This document shows, piece after piece, positions 32,443 through 42,942 of a stretch of 64,000 nucleotides of DNA. Under the pieces are notes generated by a model. The model was not told the origin of the DNA. It did not search any database and was given only the letters and a program-made list of their open reading frames with translations. How positions within the stretch are numbered: the first letter of the stretch is position 1; every line of letters begins with the position of its first letter. Both the position numbers and the translations under genes were made by a program. The stretch lies in assembly GCA_030844895.1 (NCBI GenBank), contig CM061227.1:73038593-73102592 (forward strand). The letters run 5' to 3'. Source of the stretch: Ambrosia x helenae. Taxonomy: Eukaryota; Streptophyta; Magnoliopsida; Asterales; Asteraceae.

Positions 32443-33222
32443 TTATTATTATTATTATTTTAATTATTATTATTATTGCTATGCAGGTACTCGAAGCCAC
32501 ATTGGTGGAAAAAAAATTTGTTTACTTCACCCGGAGGAATGCCTCGACAAATGCGATCGAGGATATTTTGTTTGTCCATCCCACCTCGCACAGGTTATGG
32601 CGTGCGTTCCCGCATGTGCTGATGATTGATGCGACCTACAAAACGAACGAGCATAAACTTCCGTTTATTCAAGTTGTGGGGATGACATCAACATCCAAGT
32701 CGTTTATTGTCGCCCATGCATTCATCTCCCGTGAAAAAAAAGATAACTACTTGTGGGTGATACAAAGGCTTAAAGAGTTGCTAGAAGATAGTACGGAGCC
32801 CCGTGCTATAGTTACTGATTGTGAGAAAGCCTTGATGAATGCATGCGACATTGTATTTTCCAGCAGCTTCGAAGTTGTTATGCGTGCTATAGTCAAAGAG
32901 ACACTGCTGTCTCAATCACCACGCGTTCAGAGAAATATGTTGTCAAAAATAAAGTCGGTGGTAAATCCAAGTATGACTGACACTCAACCTCCTGAGGTAC
33001 AAAAGAATACTCGTGGGCGCCCAACTACAAAATCAAAGAAAAAAAATCAGCAGGAGGATGCGCAAGAAGACGTTAGTATTATTATTATTATTATTATTAT
33101 TATTTATTATTTATTATTGTTATTATTTATTATTATTATTATTATTATTATTTATTATTATTATTATTTATTATTATTTATTATTGTTATTGTTATTATA
33201 ATTTTATTGTTATCCATTGTAG
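32398..33222 (+). repeat. GT(ATT)n introns of the E3 transposase-OTU gene
   Basis: The intron at 32398-32486 starts GTATTATTATT directly at the splice site and ends TGCTATGCAG. The intron at 33072-33222 starts GTTAGTATTATT, has long ATT runs and ends CATTGTAG. The translated Leu/Ile runs in this region are not protein. Confidence 0.75.
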
Positions 33223-34220
33223 GAAGACGAGCCTGTTAGGAGACGTAGGCCATCAGACCCAGGTAGAGATACAATGAGAGTGTGTAGCAAAAAGTATCCA
33301 CTCTTAAGAGGGGACAGGTACATAAATAACTATTTATACATACATACATACATATATATACAGTACACATCCCCTAATCATGATTTCCCAATGTTTGGCT
33401 GTGACAGGTATAAATTTGTGCTTAGAGCATTTAAGCATCAGATTGATCCCCTGTATCGACGGTTTGTCACGCATATTCAAGATGTTCAGCCAGACGGTAA
33501 CTGTGGGTTCCGATCTGTAGCTGTGGCTTTGGATAGGGAGGAGGAAGACTGGGATTTGATCCGCCACGTTCTTAAAGAAGAGTTGATGGGTCAATACCAT
33601 GAGGACTGGTACGAGATTTTTAACGGATTCGACGATAACGCGTTCGCCCGCATATACTCGTCCATAGATTGGAGGGGACTCGGGGATGCACCACACTCAA
33701 AATGGATGGAGATGCCTTTGACTGGATTAGTGATTGCTCAGGCATTTGGTGTGGTCCTTCAATTCTTCAGTCCTCTTGGAGCGTGCACATTCTTCCCTAT
33801 TCACATTCATCCTGAAAGCGTGATACAACATCGGGTCATTTCGATGGCCTTCGTGAACGGCAACCACTTCATAATGCTTAAGCTAGCAGACGACGCTCCG
33901 ATGCCTTATCCGAGCGGAGCATGGAGGCGTTGGGTAGATGTAAATCACAACCCATGGTTAGCACTATACAGGGATCGTCTTGATGAGGGGCATAGGCTAT
34001 CTCAAACAGATCCAGAGTGGTTTGACTTAACAGGCTGTCCTGATTCTTCTAATAGTTCGGTGTAAATTTGTTTTTATAATGTATAATGATTTATTAAATA
34101 CATTTTTTTATTTTTTATTATTATTTTACATATACAATATGAAATGAAAACGTTATTTTATAAAAAAAAACCTATACCACCTAATTAAAACTAACAAAAT
34201 TAAAAAAAAACAAAACTTGT

Positions 34221-34758
34221 ATTGGGCCGTAGAGGGCCCTATGGGCCGTAGGTAAGATTTATCTACGGGTCGTAGGGCCCTCTACGACCCGTAGGCTTCT
34301 GGGAGATGCTCGTAGGAGACCCTCTATGGGTCGTAGATGGAATTAGTCTACGGGCCGTAGACGTCTCTACGACCCGTAGAGAAAATTTTTTTTTTCAAAC
34401 AATTCTTGAAGTTTATATATATAAATCAGTAGTTTTTTTAAAAAAAAATATGAGTCTACGACCCGTATTGGTCTCTACGGGCCGTAGACGATGATTTTTT
34501 AAAAAAAAAATTGGGTTTTCAGTGTTATGTTATATATTATTTTTGTGGGATATAAACCAGCGAACTGGTAGCCCAGATGGTCCCCATTGTTACTATAAGT
34601 GTGTATGTGTGTGTGTGAGAATTGATAGGCCCACGTTCGAACCTCGTCCCAACCGTTTTTTTTACAATTTTTTTCACCTACGAGCCGTATAGACCTATAC
34701 GGGCCATAGAAGAGTTTTAATGGCCATCTACGGCCCGTAAAGCCCTATACGGGCCGTA
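34221..34758. repeat. Paired palindromes between the two genes of E3 (6 pairs)
   Basis: Pairs at 34221-34250, 34264-34293, 34349-34378, 34457-34486, 34679-34708 and 34729-34758, each with an 8-bp spacer. Several carry a variant core (TACGACCCGTA with partner TACGGGTCGTA, or GAGCC). An unpaired copy sits at 34325-34335. Confidence 0.9.
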
Positions 34759-35313
34759 GGAAAGTTATTAAACCCCTTTTGAGACAGACGAACAGATCAG
34801 AAACAATAACACACTTTCCCAACCCTAACCCCAACCCCATCGCCCCCTTCATCCTAAATCCACCACCACCACCCTAATCCACCACCACCACCCTAATCCA
34901 CCACCACCACTTCCTTCTCCACCACTGCAACCACCACCACCACCCGAATCCGACCACGAAAACCCTCCTTTCAACCCGAATCCATCCCTATTTCGAAAAA
35001 GGTATTTTTTTTAAAGTTAATTTTAATTAGTTTTTATGTTTAAATTAGTTAATAGTTCTAGATTATTGTTGAGGGTTTAGATAATTGTTGATTTCAGTTT
35101 TTTTTTTTTCATTTTTTTTCAGTTTTTTTTTTTTTTTTTTTAGATAATTGTAGAATATCCGATAGAATAGTTGATAATTGTTATTATTGTTGATTATTGT
35201 TGATAATTTTTTTCAGTTTTTTTTTTTTTTTCAGTTTTTTTTTTTCAGTTTTTTTTTTTAGGGTTTAGATAATTGTTGATTATTGTTGATGGTTGTAGAT
35301 AATGGTTTGATAT
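34759..35313. other. Leader region before ORF2 of E3
   Basis: No gene recognised. A CCACCACCA-rich stretch with three related copies of CCCTAATCCACCACC (34855-34950) ends at AAAAAGGTATTT, which could be a splice donor for a 5'-UTR intron. T-rich sequence with GATAATTGTTGAT words follows. Confidence 0.5.
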
Positions 35314-35967
35314 AGTTTTGGCGATTCTTTTGAAACGCCAAAAACTATATAGTTTTGGCGATTCTTTTGAAACGCCAAAAACTATATAGTTTTGGCGATT
35401 CTTTTGAATCGCCCAAAACTATATAGTTTTGGCGATTCTTTTGAAACGCCAAAAACTATATAGTTTTGGCGATTCTTTTGAATCGCCAAAACTATATTAG
35501 TTTTGGCGATTCTTTTGAATCGCCAAAACTATATTAGTTTTGGCGATTCTTTTGAAACGCCAAAAACTATATAGTTTTGGCGATTCTTTTGAATCGCCCA
35601 AAACTATATAGTTTTGGCGATTCTTTTGAAACGCCAAAAACTATATAGTTTTGGCGATTCTTTTGAATCGCCAAAAACTATATAGTTTTGGCGATTCTTT
35701 TGAAACGCCAAAACTATATTAGTTTTGGCGATTCTTTTGAATCGCCAAAAACTATATAGTTTTGGCGTTTCTTTTGAATCGCCAAAACTATATAGTTTTG
35801 GCGATTCTTTTGAATCGCCAAAAACTATATAGTTTTGGCGATTCTTTTGAAACGCCAAAACTATATTAGTTTTGGCGATTCTTTTGAATCGCCAAAAACT
35901 ATATAGTTTTGGCGTTTCTTTTGAATCGCCAAAACTATATAGTTTTGGCGATTCTTTTGAAACGCCT
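35314..35967. repeat. Array of 18 tandem hairpin units upstream of ORF2
   Basis: Period 36-37 bp. Each unit is AGTTTTGGCGATTC, a TTTT loop, and the complementary GAATCGCCAAAAC (or GAAACGCCAAAAAC), followed by TATAT. Units differ at only a few positions, and the two main variants (GAATCG and GAAACG) alternate irregularly. The array ends 50 bp before the ORF2 ATG; TTTTGCAG just before the ATG could be a splice acceptor, which would put the array in a 5'-UTR intron. Confidence 0.95.
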
Positions 35968-36017
35968 TAATTATAGAAATGCCCTAACTAACTATATATT
36001 CTTTTGATTTTGCAGTT

Positions 36018-37152
36018 ATGGCAGATTTTGTAGACGAGCAGTACATGGGCGAGGAGGAGGAGCAGCAGCAGGAGGAGGATGAGGCCGCGGTGCAGGCGGG
36101 GGCTGACATGGCAGGGGGTGACATGTCAGGCTATGAGCATTGCATTTTTCTGCGAGTCGATTACGCGGGTGCCAGATTTCATAGGTTGAGGAAGAAGAAG
36201 ACTGTGCCGGCGCGTGGGATTTCTTGGGTCGCGCTTCGGGAGTGTAGGGGTGCTGAGGCGATTGCCCGACAGTGGATCCCGGAAGGGAGCCCACTGGACA
36301 GGTTTTTCGACGACTTTTGCGCGCCGTCCCATAGGCCGTTGGTGATAGAGTTTCTATCCACCTTTCGGTTTCGCCCGCCCGGTGCCGGATCGTCGGACGC
36401 CGGATCGTCGGGCGCCGGATCTTCAGGCCGCCCACCGAGTGATATTGAGTTTTCCATACTCGGCGTTGAGTATGGTTATTCTCTAGATGACTGGGCTACG
36501 CACCTCCGGTGGTACACTCGCGACGACCTTGTAGAGGTATTAATATTATTTTTATTTTTATTTTTATTTTTATTATTTTTGTTTTTGTTCTTATTCGAAA
36601 TGTTAATGTTAATGTTAATGTTCAGGATGTCTACACTAGGGCGGTGACTACTGTCGCTGATGACGACCTCTATGCGTGGTGGCCCACCATTGGCGGTCCC
36701 GTGTTCGGCAACCCGACAGAGAAGTATTATTATTATTATTATTATCATCATCATTATTATTTTTTTTCAATATCTTTGTTCTGATTATTATTTACTATTA
36801 TTATGCTGTGCAGGGATAGGTGTGACAGGGCATCCAACATTCGTCACCCCGTAGTTCGTTACATTCACCGTTGCATTACTTATTCCCTAACGGCACGGGG
36901 GAATAGTAACGAGCGGGTGACGAAGACGGACCTGATGTACCTGCATTGCATACTCACCGGCAAGCCGATTGCCTTGCATCGGGTCATGGCCGAGTTTTTT
37001 GCCGCCTTCCCCCATAAGCCGTTGAAGGGAGGCCTCCCATGCGGGGGGCTCATCAGCAGGATTGCTGAGCGCTGCGATGGCGTGAAGTATTACGGTTATG
37101 TTAACCGTAATCGGTTTCCGTCACTACCGGCCAGGTATTTCGGTTATTAATG

Positions 37153-37219
<67 letters not shown>

Positions 37220-37385
37220 TAATGTTTTTGAGTTTCTTTCAGCCCATTAGGTCTACAAACGATGAAGGGTATGCTTTGTGCGGCGAAGAAGGCGAAGACG
37301 CCGGATCATGATGAGTTCCACTATCTGATTGGCACCGGTGGCGTGGAGTTTGTGCATGAGCCGTTAGTACATCGGGGCCTTAGAG

Positions 37386-37440
<55 letters not shown>

Positions 37441-38085
37441 TATTATTTGGGAAACTTGTAGACAACTTGTGTTGTCTGGATTGCCTAAAAACAGGGGAAA
37501 CTCTGCCCAATTTTTTTATAAAATCCTGGAATATTATTATTATTTATTAATTATTTATTGTTATCCATTGCAGGTGATGCTGTGGAGGTCGGGTTGCAGT
37601 TTGTGCATGAGCAGGAGGGGGGCGGTCTTAGGGACGTCGAGATGCCTCAGCAGCAGCCTGAGGACTTGCAGATACCGGCGCGCGTTTATCACTCCCTCAG
37701 GTTGCCTCCTGATGTTAGGGCGGACGTTCGTGCGGCTGCCGAGGAGGCTGTCGAGATGCGTGCATGGCGTCAGCAGATGGACACCTGGCGTCAGCAGCAG
37801 GACACCTGGTGTCAGCAGCAGGACACCTGGCGTCAGCAGCAGGACACCTGGCGTCAGCAGCAGGACGCCGATACGCGTCAGTGGCGTGATCGGCAGGACG
37901 ACGCGATGCGCTGGTTGATTGCTGGCCAGCAGGATATGTATCGCCACCTAGGCATGCAGGCTTGTGTCCCACCGACTTTAGGGACCAGCACGCACGAGCC
38001 CGTGACGTCCTCCCAGCAGCCCGACACGTCTTCGCAGGAGCCCGGGACCGCGCCGCCGACTGACTCTACGATGTTTTATTTCTGA
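36018..38085 (+). CDS. ORF2 of the MULE (ATHILA ORF1-like protein), five exons, intact
   Basis: Exons 36018-36536, 36626-36723, 36814-37134, 37243-37385 and 37574-38085 join in frame to 530 codons plus TGA, with GT-AG at every border. The N-terminus is acidic (EEEEQQQEEDEAA). The middle (RPLVIEFLSTFRF, IEFSILGVEYGYSLDDWATH, NERVTKTDLMYLHCILTGKP) resembles the Arabidopsis retrotransposon ORF-1 / ATHILA family, gag-like proteins of unknown biochemical role. Exon 5 has five copies of a seven-residue repeat (WRQQQDT, from 21-bp DNA repeats at about 37767-37868), likely a short coiled coil. Four of the introns carry ATT- or TTTTTA-type microsatellites. Palindrome clusters lie on both sides. Family assignment is from memory. 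Confidence 0.6.
36537..37573 (+). repeat. Microsatellite introns of ORF2
   Basis: Intron starts are GTATTAATATTATTTTTA (36537), GTATTATTATT (36724), GTATTTCGGTTATTAATG then about 19 TTA triplets (37135), and GTATTATTATT (37386). Acceptors are GTTCAG, GTGCAG, TTTCAG and TTGCAG. In two of them the repeat begins at the donor itself. Confidence 0.8.
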
Positions 38086-38355
38086 TCATCTTATGTATTT
38101 AAACAATCTTTATTTTGAACGCCTCTGTTAACTTTTAGTTTTATTTTGTTGCGTATATAAACGATTAGTTAACTTTGTGTTTATATTGGTTTATGGTAGA
38201 CGACGTTTGTGTTTATGTTTTGGTTTATCGTTTATATCGAGACGACTTTGTGCTTATATTGGTTTATGGTTTATATCGAGACGACTTGTGTGTTTGTGTG
38301 ATAATGTCCGCAAGATCGAACCTCGTAGAGTTACTGTTATGTTTTTTTAGCCTTC

Positions 38356-38614
38356 TACGGCCCGTAGAGGTCTATACGGGCCGTAGGTCACACAAATCAA
38401 ACTTATCCTTCTCATCCTTGCCCTCCATTCTGCTAAAATAAGTTTTGATTCTTCTATGGGCCGTAGGGACTTCTACGGCCCGTAGGTAATCATTACCAAT
38501 GATTGACAATCATTCAATCATTGTGATGATTACCTACGGGCCGTAGAGGCCTCTACGGCCCATAGAACAAGAAAAAATGTGGTATACGGGCCGTAGAGCC
38601 CTCTACGGCCCGTA
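38356..38614. repeat. Paired palindromes, right end of E3 (4 pairs)
   Basis: Pairs at 38356-38385, 38455-38484, 38535-38564 and 38585-38614, all with the 8-bp spacer. The third has the consensus spacer GAGGCCTC. Confidence 0.92.
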
Positions 38615-40323
38615 GAGGGTTGTGTGGATAAAAAATATTGCACCTTCCCCTAGACCTACCAAAAGCTATGCTATGAGCGAAAACTAACTGAGTACGTTTT
38701 ATTTGCTTGTTTGTTTGTTTGTCTTCTATAATACATAATTAACATCAATTGATGCTTATTACTGTTTGCACTTAACTAACCAGTGATGTTTAGAACGTAA
38801 CCTAAGTAATATTTTCCTCAGATGGAACAAGAAGAGATTACCTAGATATCATTGTTCCTCTCTATAGAGCAACAATCACAGGAGATTGTAAAGCAGCAAG
38901 AGTCATCCTTGACGGCCACAGACATTTGGTACGCTACAGTATCACCGAAAATAAGGAAACACCACTTCATGTCGCGGTAGCAAGCCATAGCACCAAGTTT
39001 GTGAGATATATTGTGAACATGATGGAAGTAGCTGACTTAGAACTGCATAACTGAGATGGAAACACAGCCTTTTGCTTAGCAGCCATCGCTGGAAATGTTG
39101 GTATGGCTAAAATTATGGTTGAGAAGAATCCTGCACTGCCAAACATTCGAGGTCGTGATAATATGGTGCCGCTCTATCTGGCTGCTTTTCATGGAAAACA
39201 TGATATGGTCACTTATCTATATGATCAGTATGGTGGAATGAAGGAAGATGCATACTGGACAAATGACAACAGGGATGAGGTTTTGTTGAAATGCGTTGAG
39301 GCTGGTATCTTCGGTATGAAAATCTTCAATGTTTAGTCTTTATGTTCTGTTCTAAGTTTACAAATCTATTCTTGGTGTTAGTTTTATTAATTTTTTTAAT
39401 GTAATGTCTACTCAATTAAGTGACCGGAAAACCTTTTGTAGATGCTGGACTACAAATATTAAATGATCATAAGGAACTTCCTCAAGATAAGAATATATGG
39501 AATGTGTTGCACATATTGGCTCAAAATAATAAGGCGCTTCATGCTGGAATCAATGTGCCTTATATGAATATGTTTCTCGTTCGCCACACCTTTGGTTAGT
39601 ATATCTCCTTGCGCAATAATTCACTCTTTTTTTGACGATATTCAAACATATGCTATCATGTGTCAGTTGGATTTTTTTTGCGATTGTTGGTTCGAGTTTT
39701 TGGCGTTCATTGGTTTGCTGGAGATACATGTCATCAAAGAAAGTAATGCAACAGCATTTCTAAGATTACTTTGGAAAAGGACAATGGAAAAACCAAAGGA
39801 TATAATTGATGACATACTCAAAGGCCCGATGACTGATATTGGGACCTATCCTTCTCATGTTCTATTTGTTGCCGCCAGAATGGGCAACGCAAAATTTTTA
39901 ATGGAGCTTATTCGTGAATATCCTGACCTTATATGGATGAGAAGTGATGACGGAGAAAGTATCTTTCATATTGCTGTTGCTTATCGTTATCTAATTATCT
40001 ACAAACTGTTACATGAGATTGGCTCAATGAAGGATCTAATAACTACTATGACAGACCAACAAGGAAATAATATTCTTCATTTAGTTGGAATGAATCCAGA
40101 TTACGCGGATTCGTTGGCTGCTCCTTTCAAATTGCAAAGAGAATTGTTATGGTACGAGGTAAATCTTCTATCAAGACTACATAATATAAATTGTCAATGA
40201 CAACCTTGTTCGTAATTTGTTGACTTCAAGTCACAAGTTGGTGAGCTTGGAGATCAATATTGGCAAGTTGTTCATAGTTGGTTAAGTTTTCTAATTATGT
40301 TTTAATTTCTTTTCGTAATATAT

Positions 40324-40712
40324 AGGGGAAGGTTAATGTGATAACACATATATTTCAAGAGAACCGCGATTTAAAACCCTTTAATTCAAAAATTTCTTTT
40401 TACACTTATCTTTATGTCTAAAATACAAACTCAAAAACACAATTTAAGGGTAAAAATTTAAACGTATAGGAAAAATTTACACATGTATAAATATACTATT
40501 TATACATGTGTAACTGTTTCACATACACATGTGTAAAAAGTTAATTTTAAAATGTTTTTGCAAGAAAAAATGAATTATTTGGAAAGAAAATTTATTTTTT
40601 AAAGTTATAATTTAATTATAATGTGGTTTGTATTAAAAAAATGATTTTGATTGATTTTTTTATTTGTTATCACATTCTAACTTAGTGTTTTAAAGATAAT
40701 CCTCCCATATAT
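40324..40712. mobile_element. MITE, copy 1
   Basis: Starts GGGGAAGGTTAATGTGATAACAC and ends with a diverged complement (TTTTAAAGATAATCCTCCCA), next to a TATATATA tract. It contains several ACACATGTGTAA palindromes. Non-coding. Confidence 0.6.
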
Positions 40713-40725
40713 ATATATATATAGT

Positions 40726-41135
40726 GGAAAGTTAATTTGAGAACACTTATATTTCGTGCGAACCGTAAGAACGACATCTCTAAAACCATTCAAATTTAAA
40801 ATTTCTTTTTACACTTGTCTTTATTACTAAAATACAATATCAAAAACACAATTTACGCGTAAAAATTCAAACGTATACGAAAATAATTTGTTTTTACACA
40901 TGTGTAAATTTACTGTTTATACATGTGTAAACTGTGTCATTTACACATGTGTAAAAAGTTAATTTGAAAGTGTTTGTGCAAGAAAAGATGAATTATTTGG
41001 AAAGAAAATTCATTTATTAATGTTGTATTTTGATTATAATGAGGTTTGTATTAAAAAATTTTGATTTTGATTGATTTTTTTTACTTGTTCTCACGGTTCT
41101 CACAATATTTAGCGTTCTCAAGATAACCCTCCCCT
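40726..41135. mobile_element. MITE, copy 2, same family and orientation
   Basis: About 400 bp, clearly related along its length to 40324-40712, with better preserved ends (GTTAATTTGAGAACAC; GTTCTCAAGATAACCCTCCC). It is separated from copy 1 by a short TA tract and followed by a second TA tract. Confidence 0.6.
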
Positions 41136-41159
41136 ATATATATATATATATATATATAT

Positions 41160-42942
41160 TGGTGTGTTTATATATGTCGTGATCAATCCTCGTGTTATAT
41201 ATTAGTGTAGTATATATATAACATGAGCGTTACATATATTAAATAAATAATAACAAACACACCCATTCAAGTTTGAAATCAATGTATACCCATGTCTCTA
41301 AGAGAAAGTTGTGTAAGGTTAAGAATGATGAAAATAATTAGGTCCCCGCCCACCTTAGGTTTACACTCGAAATCACCTAAGTATTATGGGCTCTTGTCAT
41401 AATATTTTCCCTTTTGGGCATTTAAGTCAAAAATTGCATTTTAATTCCAATTAAGTTATTAAATCCCTCCAATCACCCTCTATTTCATTTGGTCATCAAA
41501 ATTACATGGCGTTGTGGCAGGACTATGGAAGTGCTAGCGGAGTGATTTCAAGTAGGAATTGGTGGCTAACCAATTTGATGTGACCATATGAAATCATATA
41601 CAAATAATTCTTACCAAAAAGAACCAATTATTTAATAAACTGATACTAATGACAGCTAGAAATTAAACCGGTATAATTAGATTAAACATTTATCACCATC
41701 TTGATATAGGGTAGGATTATTTTTACAACATTGATTAAGATGTTGAATAAAAAAAATATTTTAACAATTAGTGATATTAAACTTCTAAACTATTAATGAA
41801 TAACTGAATAATGAATACTTTTGTTACAACTTTGCTTAAGATGTTGAACAAAAAATATCTTACAATAAGCGATAGTTTAGTGTGCTATACCCTATATAAC
41901 CATGAAATAAGAAAGTAGAACTTTAAATGCTTTAGATACAAGTCCCTAACACAATAATTTTAACCCTAGCGAAAACAAAAGATTTACCTGAAAAATGAAC
42001 AATAAGATTTATGGAATATAAGGTGTGAAAAAAAAAAGAAGACCACGACGACCCCAAAATAGTCGAGTTACACATCCCTTTTTTGTTCAATGAGAAGGGT
42101 CCCATATTTTGTCCATTGTCAGCCAAAACACCTTTTTTTTTCTAAGCTAATCTTATACAGTATACAACCATCCAATCAGGGTACAAGTATAGCATATATG
42201 CAAATTTAACAAAGGTGGCCCTCATGAAAATTTTCACAGCCCAACAAAACTAATTCCCTGAACTACAAATTATCAAAACATAAATCAACTCCAAATTATC
42301 GAGGTACAAGTACCTATACATATCTTCTAATTTTAGACTATCACATCCCAGAATAAAAGAGTGTAAAAACATAACAAATACCACTAATATCATCTACCTA
42401 AATACTTCCATGGAAGAAAAAAAATTATCTTTAGAGCTACAATATTATCAAAGCCTCATCTCAATGTACAAATTAGATACACAAGGTGCAAAACGTTTAG
42501 TAAATATAATAACACTAACATTCAGGTTTTATAGTTTAAACATAGTTAACATTTAGTAAAAATATTCCGAGTGAGAGGATCATGTTGGTGTCAACTCACG
42601 AAAATTCGCTTAAATTCGGGTTCATGTGTCTTGAGATGGTTTTTTCATTTGTGTAGTGTTCGGCTTCTCAACCTGACTACCCGCAACGACGATCCATTAT
42701 ACCCCTAATTTAAGAGTACAAAATCGCACGAGCCAACCTGCTAAAAAAAACAAAACAAATACCCCGTTACATACGCTTCAATTGTCATGTCTTGAGTATA
42801 GGTCATTTTTAGAAGTCGGTTTTTCAACAGGTCCGGAACTAAAACCATTCCTTTTGTGTATTTTCTTTTTAACTGAGTTACTTAAAGGAGTGTAAGAATG
42901 CAATTGTTAAGTAGATTTTTAATGAACAAAATAATACCTTAC
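41160..42942. other. AT-rich DNA without recognised gene
   Basis: No convincing exon or element. It could hold the downstream exons of the oligopeptidase remnant or the missing ankyrin 3' exon, but I could not find either by reading. Confidence 0.4.

Larger units (their letters stand above)
31245..34065 (+). pseudogene. MULE transposase-OTU fusion gene of E3, transposase part deleted
   Basis: Five exons can be read: 31245-31545 (acidic leader; frame change after EEYVEEP), 31898-32397 (FAR1-type region; frame change near 32135), 32487-33071, 33223-33317 and 33408-34065, all with GT-AG borders. Exon 3 keeps the MULE core with catalytic Asp in IDATYKTNEH and AIVTDCEKALMNACD. It then jumps to a basic linker (KNTRGRPTTKSKKKNQQ), so the region with the third catalytic residue, the zinc motif and the SWIM part are missing. 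Exon 5 is an undamaged OTU domain: catalytic box DGNCGFR with the Cys codon at 33502-33504, and NGNHF with the His codon at 33864-33866. The OTU part would be a deubiquitinase; its substrate in transposition is unknown. Same protein architecture as M2. Confidence 0.75.
30738..38656 (+). mobile_element. MULE E3: transposase-OTU gene and intact ORF2, inside the ankyrin intron
   Basis: The ends share a diverged inverted repeat: GGTATAGAGGAAAGGTTTGC on the left; GGTCTAGGGGAAGGTGC on the right read inward. I could not find a clear 9-bp duplication, so the exact ends are provisional. Order: five paired palindromes, transposase-OTU gene (31245-34065), six paired palindromes, an 18-unit hairpin array, ORF2 (36018-38085), four paired palindromes. 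Total about 7.9 kb. E3 is the least disrupted member of the family in this window. Confidence 0.7.
30588..40158 (+). pseudogene. Ankyrin-repeat protein gene (ITN1/ACD6-like), with stop and missing 3' end; MULE E3 in intron 1
   Basis: Exon 1 (30588-30666) starts MDTQTTIPVQQ and ends at the donor GAAA|GTAAGT. Exon 2 (38822-39313) starts after TTTTCCTCAG; the join is in frame and reads RRDYLDIIVPLYRATITGD, then ankyrin repeats (ETPLHVAVASHSTKFV; DGNTAFCLAAIAGNVGMAK; NMVPLYLAAFHGKHDMV). Exon 3 (39442-39594) is in frame. Exon 4 (start uncertain, about 39725, to 40158) has further repeats (THVLFVAARMGNAKF-type, GESIFHIAVAYRYLI, QGNNILHLVGM). TGA at 39052-39054 breaks exon 2, and I find no exon for the membrane PGG domain that normally ends this family before the gap. 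Intact relatives are membrane proteins in stress and cell-death signalling. Intron 1 is about 8.2 kb because E3 lies in it, in the same orientation. Confidence 0.75.

Noticed and set aside
32375..33239. Long Leu/Ile/Tyr-rich open frames
   Set aside because: Translation of ATT microsatellites in introns; only the flanking exon parts are protein.
35314..35967. CRISPR-like array of regular repeats
   Set aside because: Plant DNA, no variable spacers; the whole unit is repeated and self-complementary.
30738..38656. 9-bp target duplication for E3
   Set aside because: Candidate flanks (CTATCTCGT and TACCAAAAG) do not match; ends left provisional.
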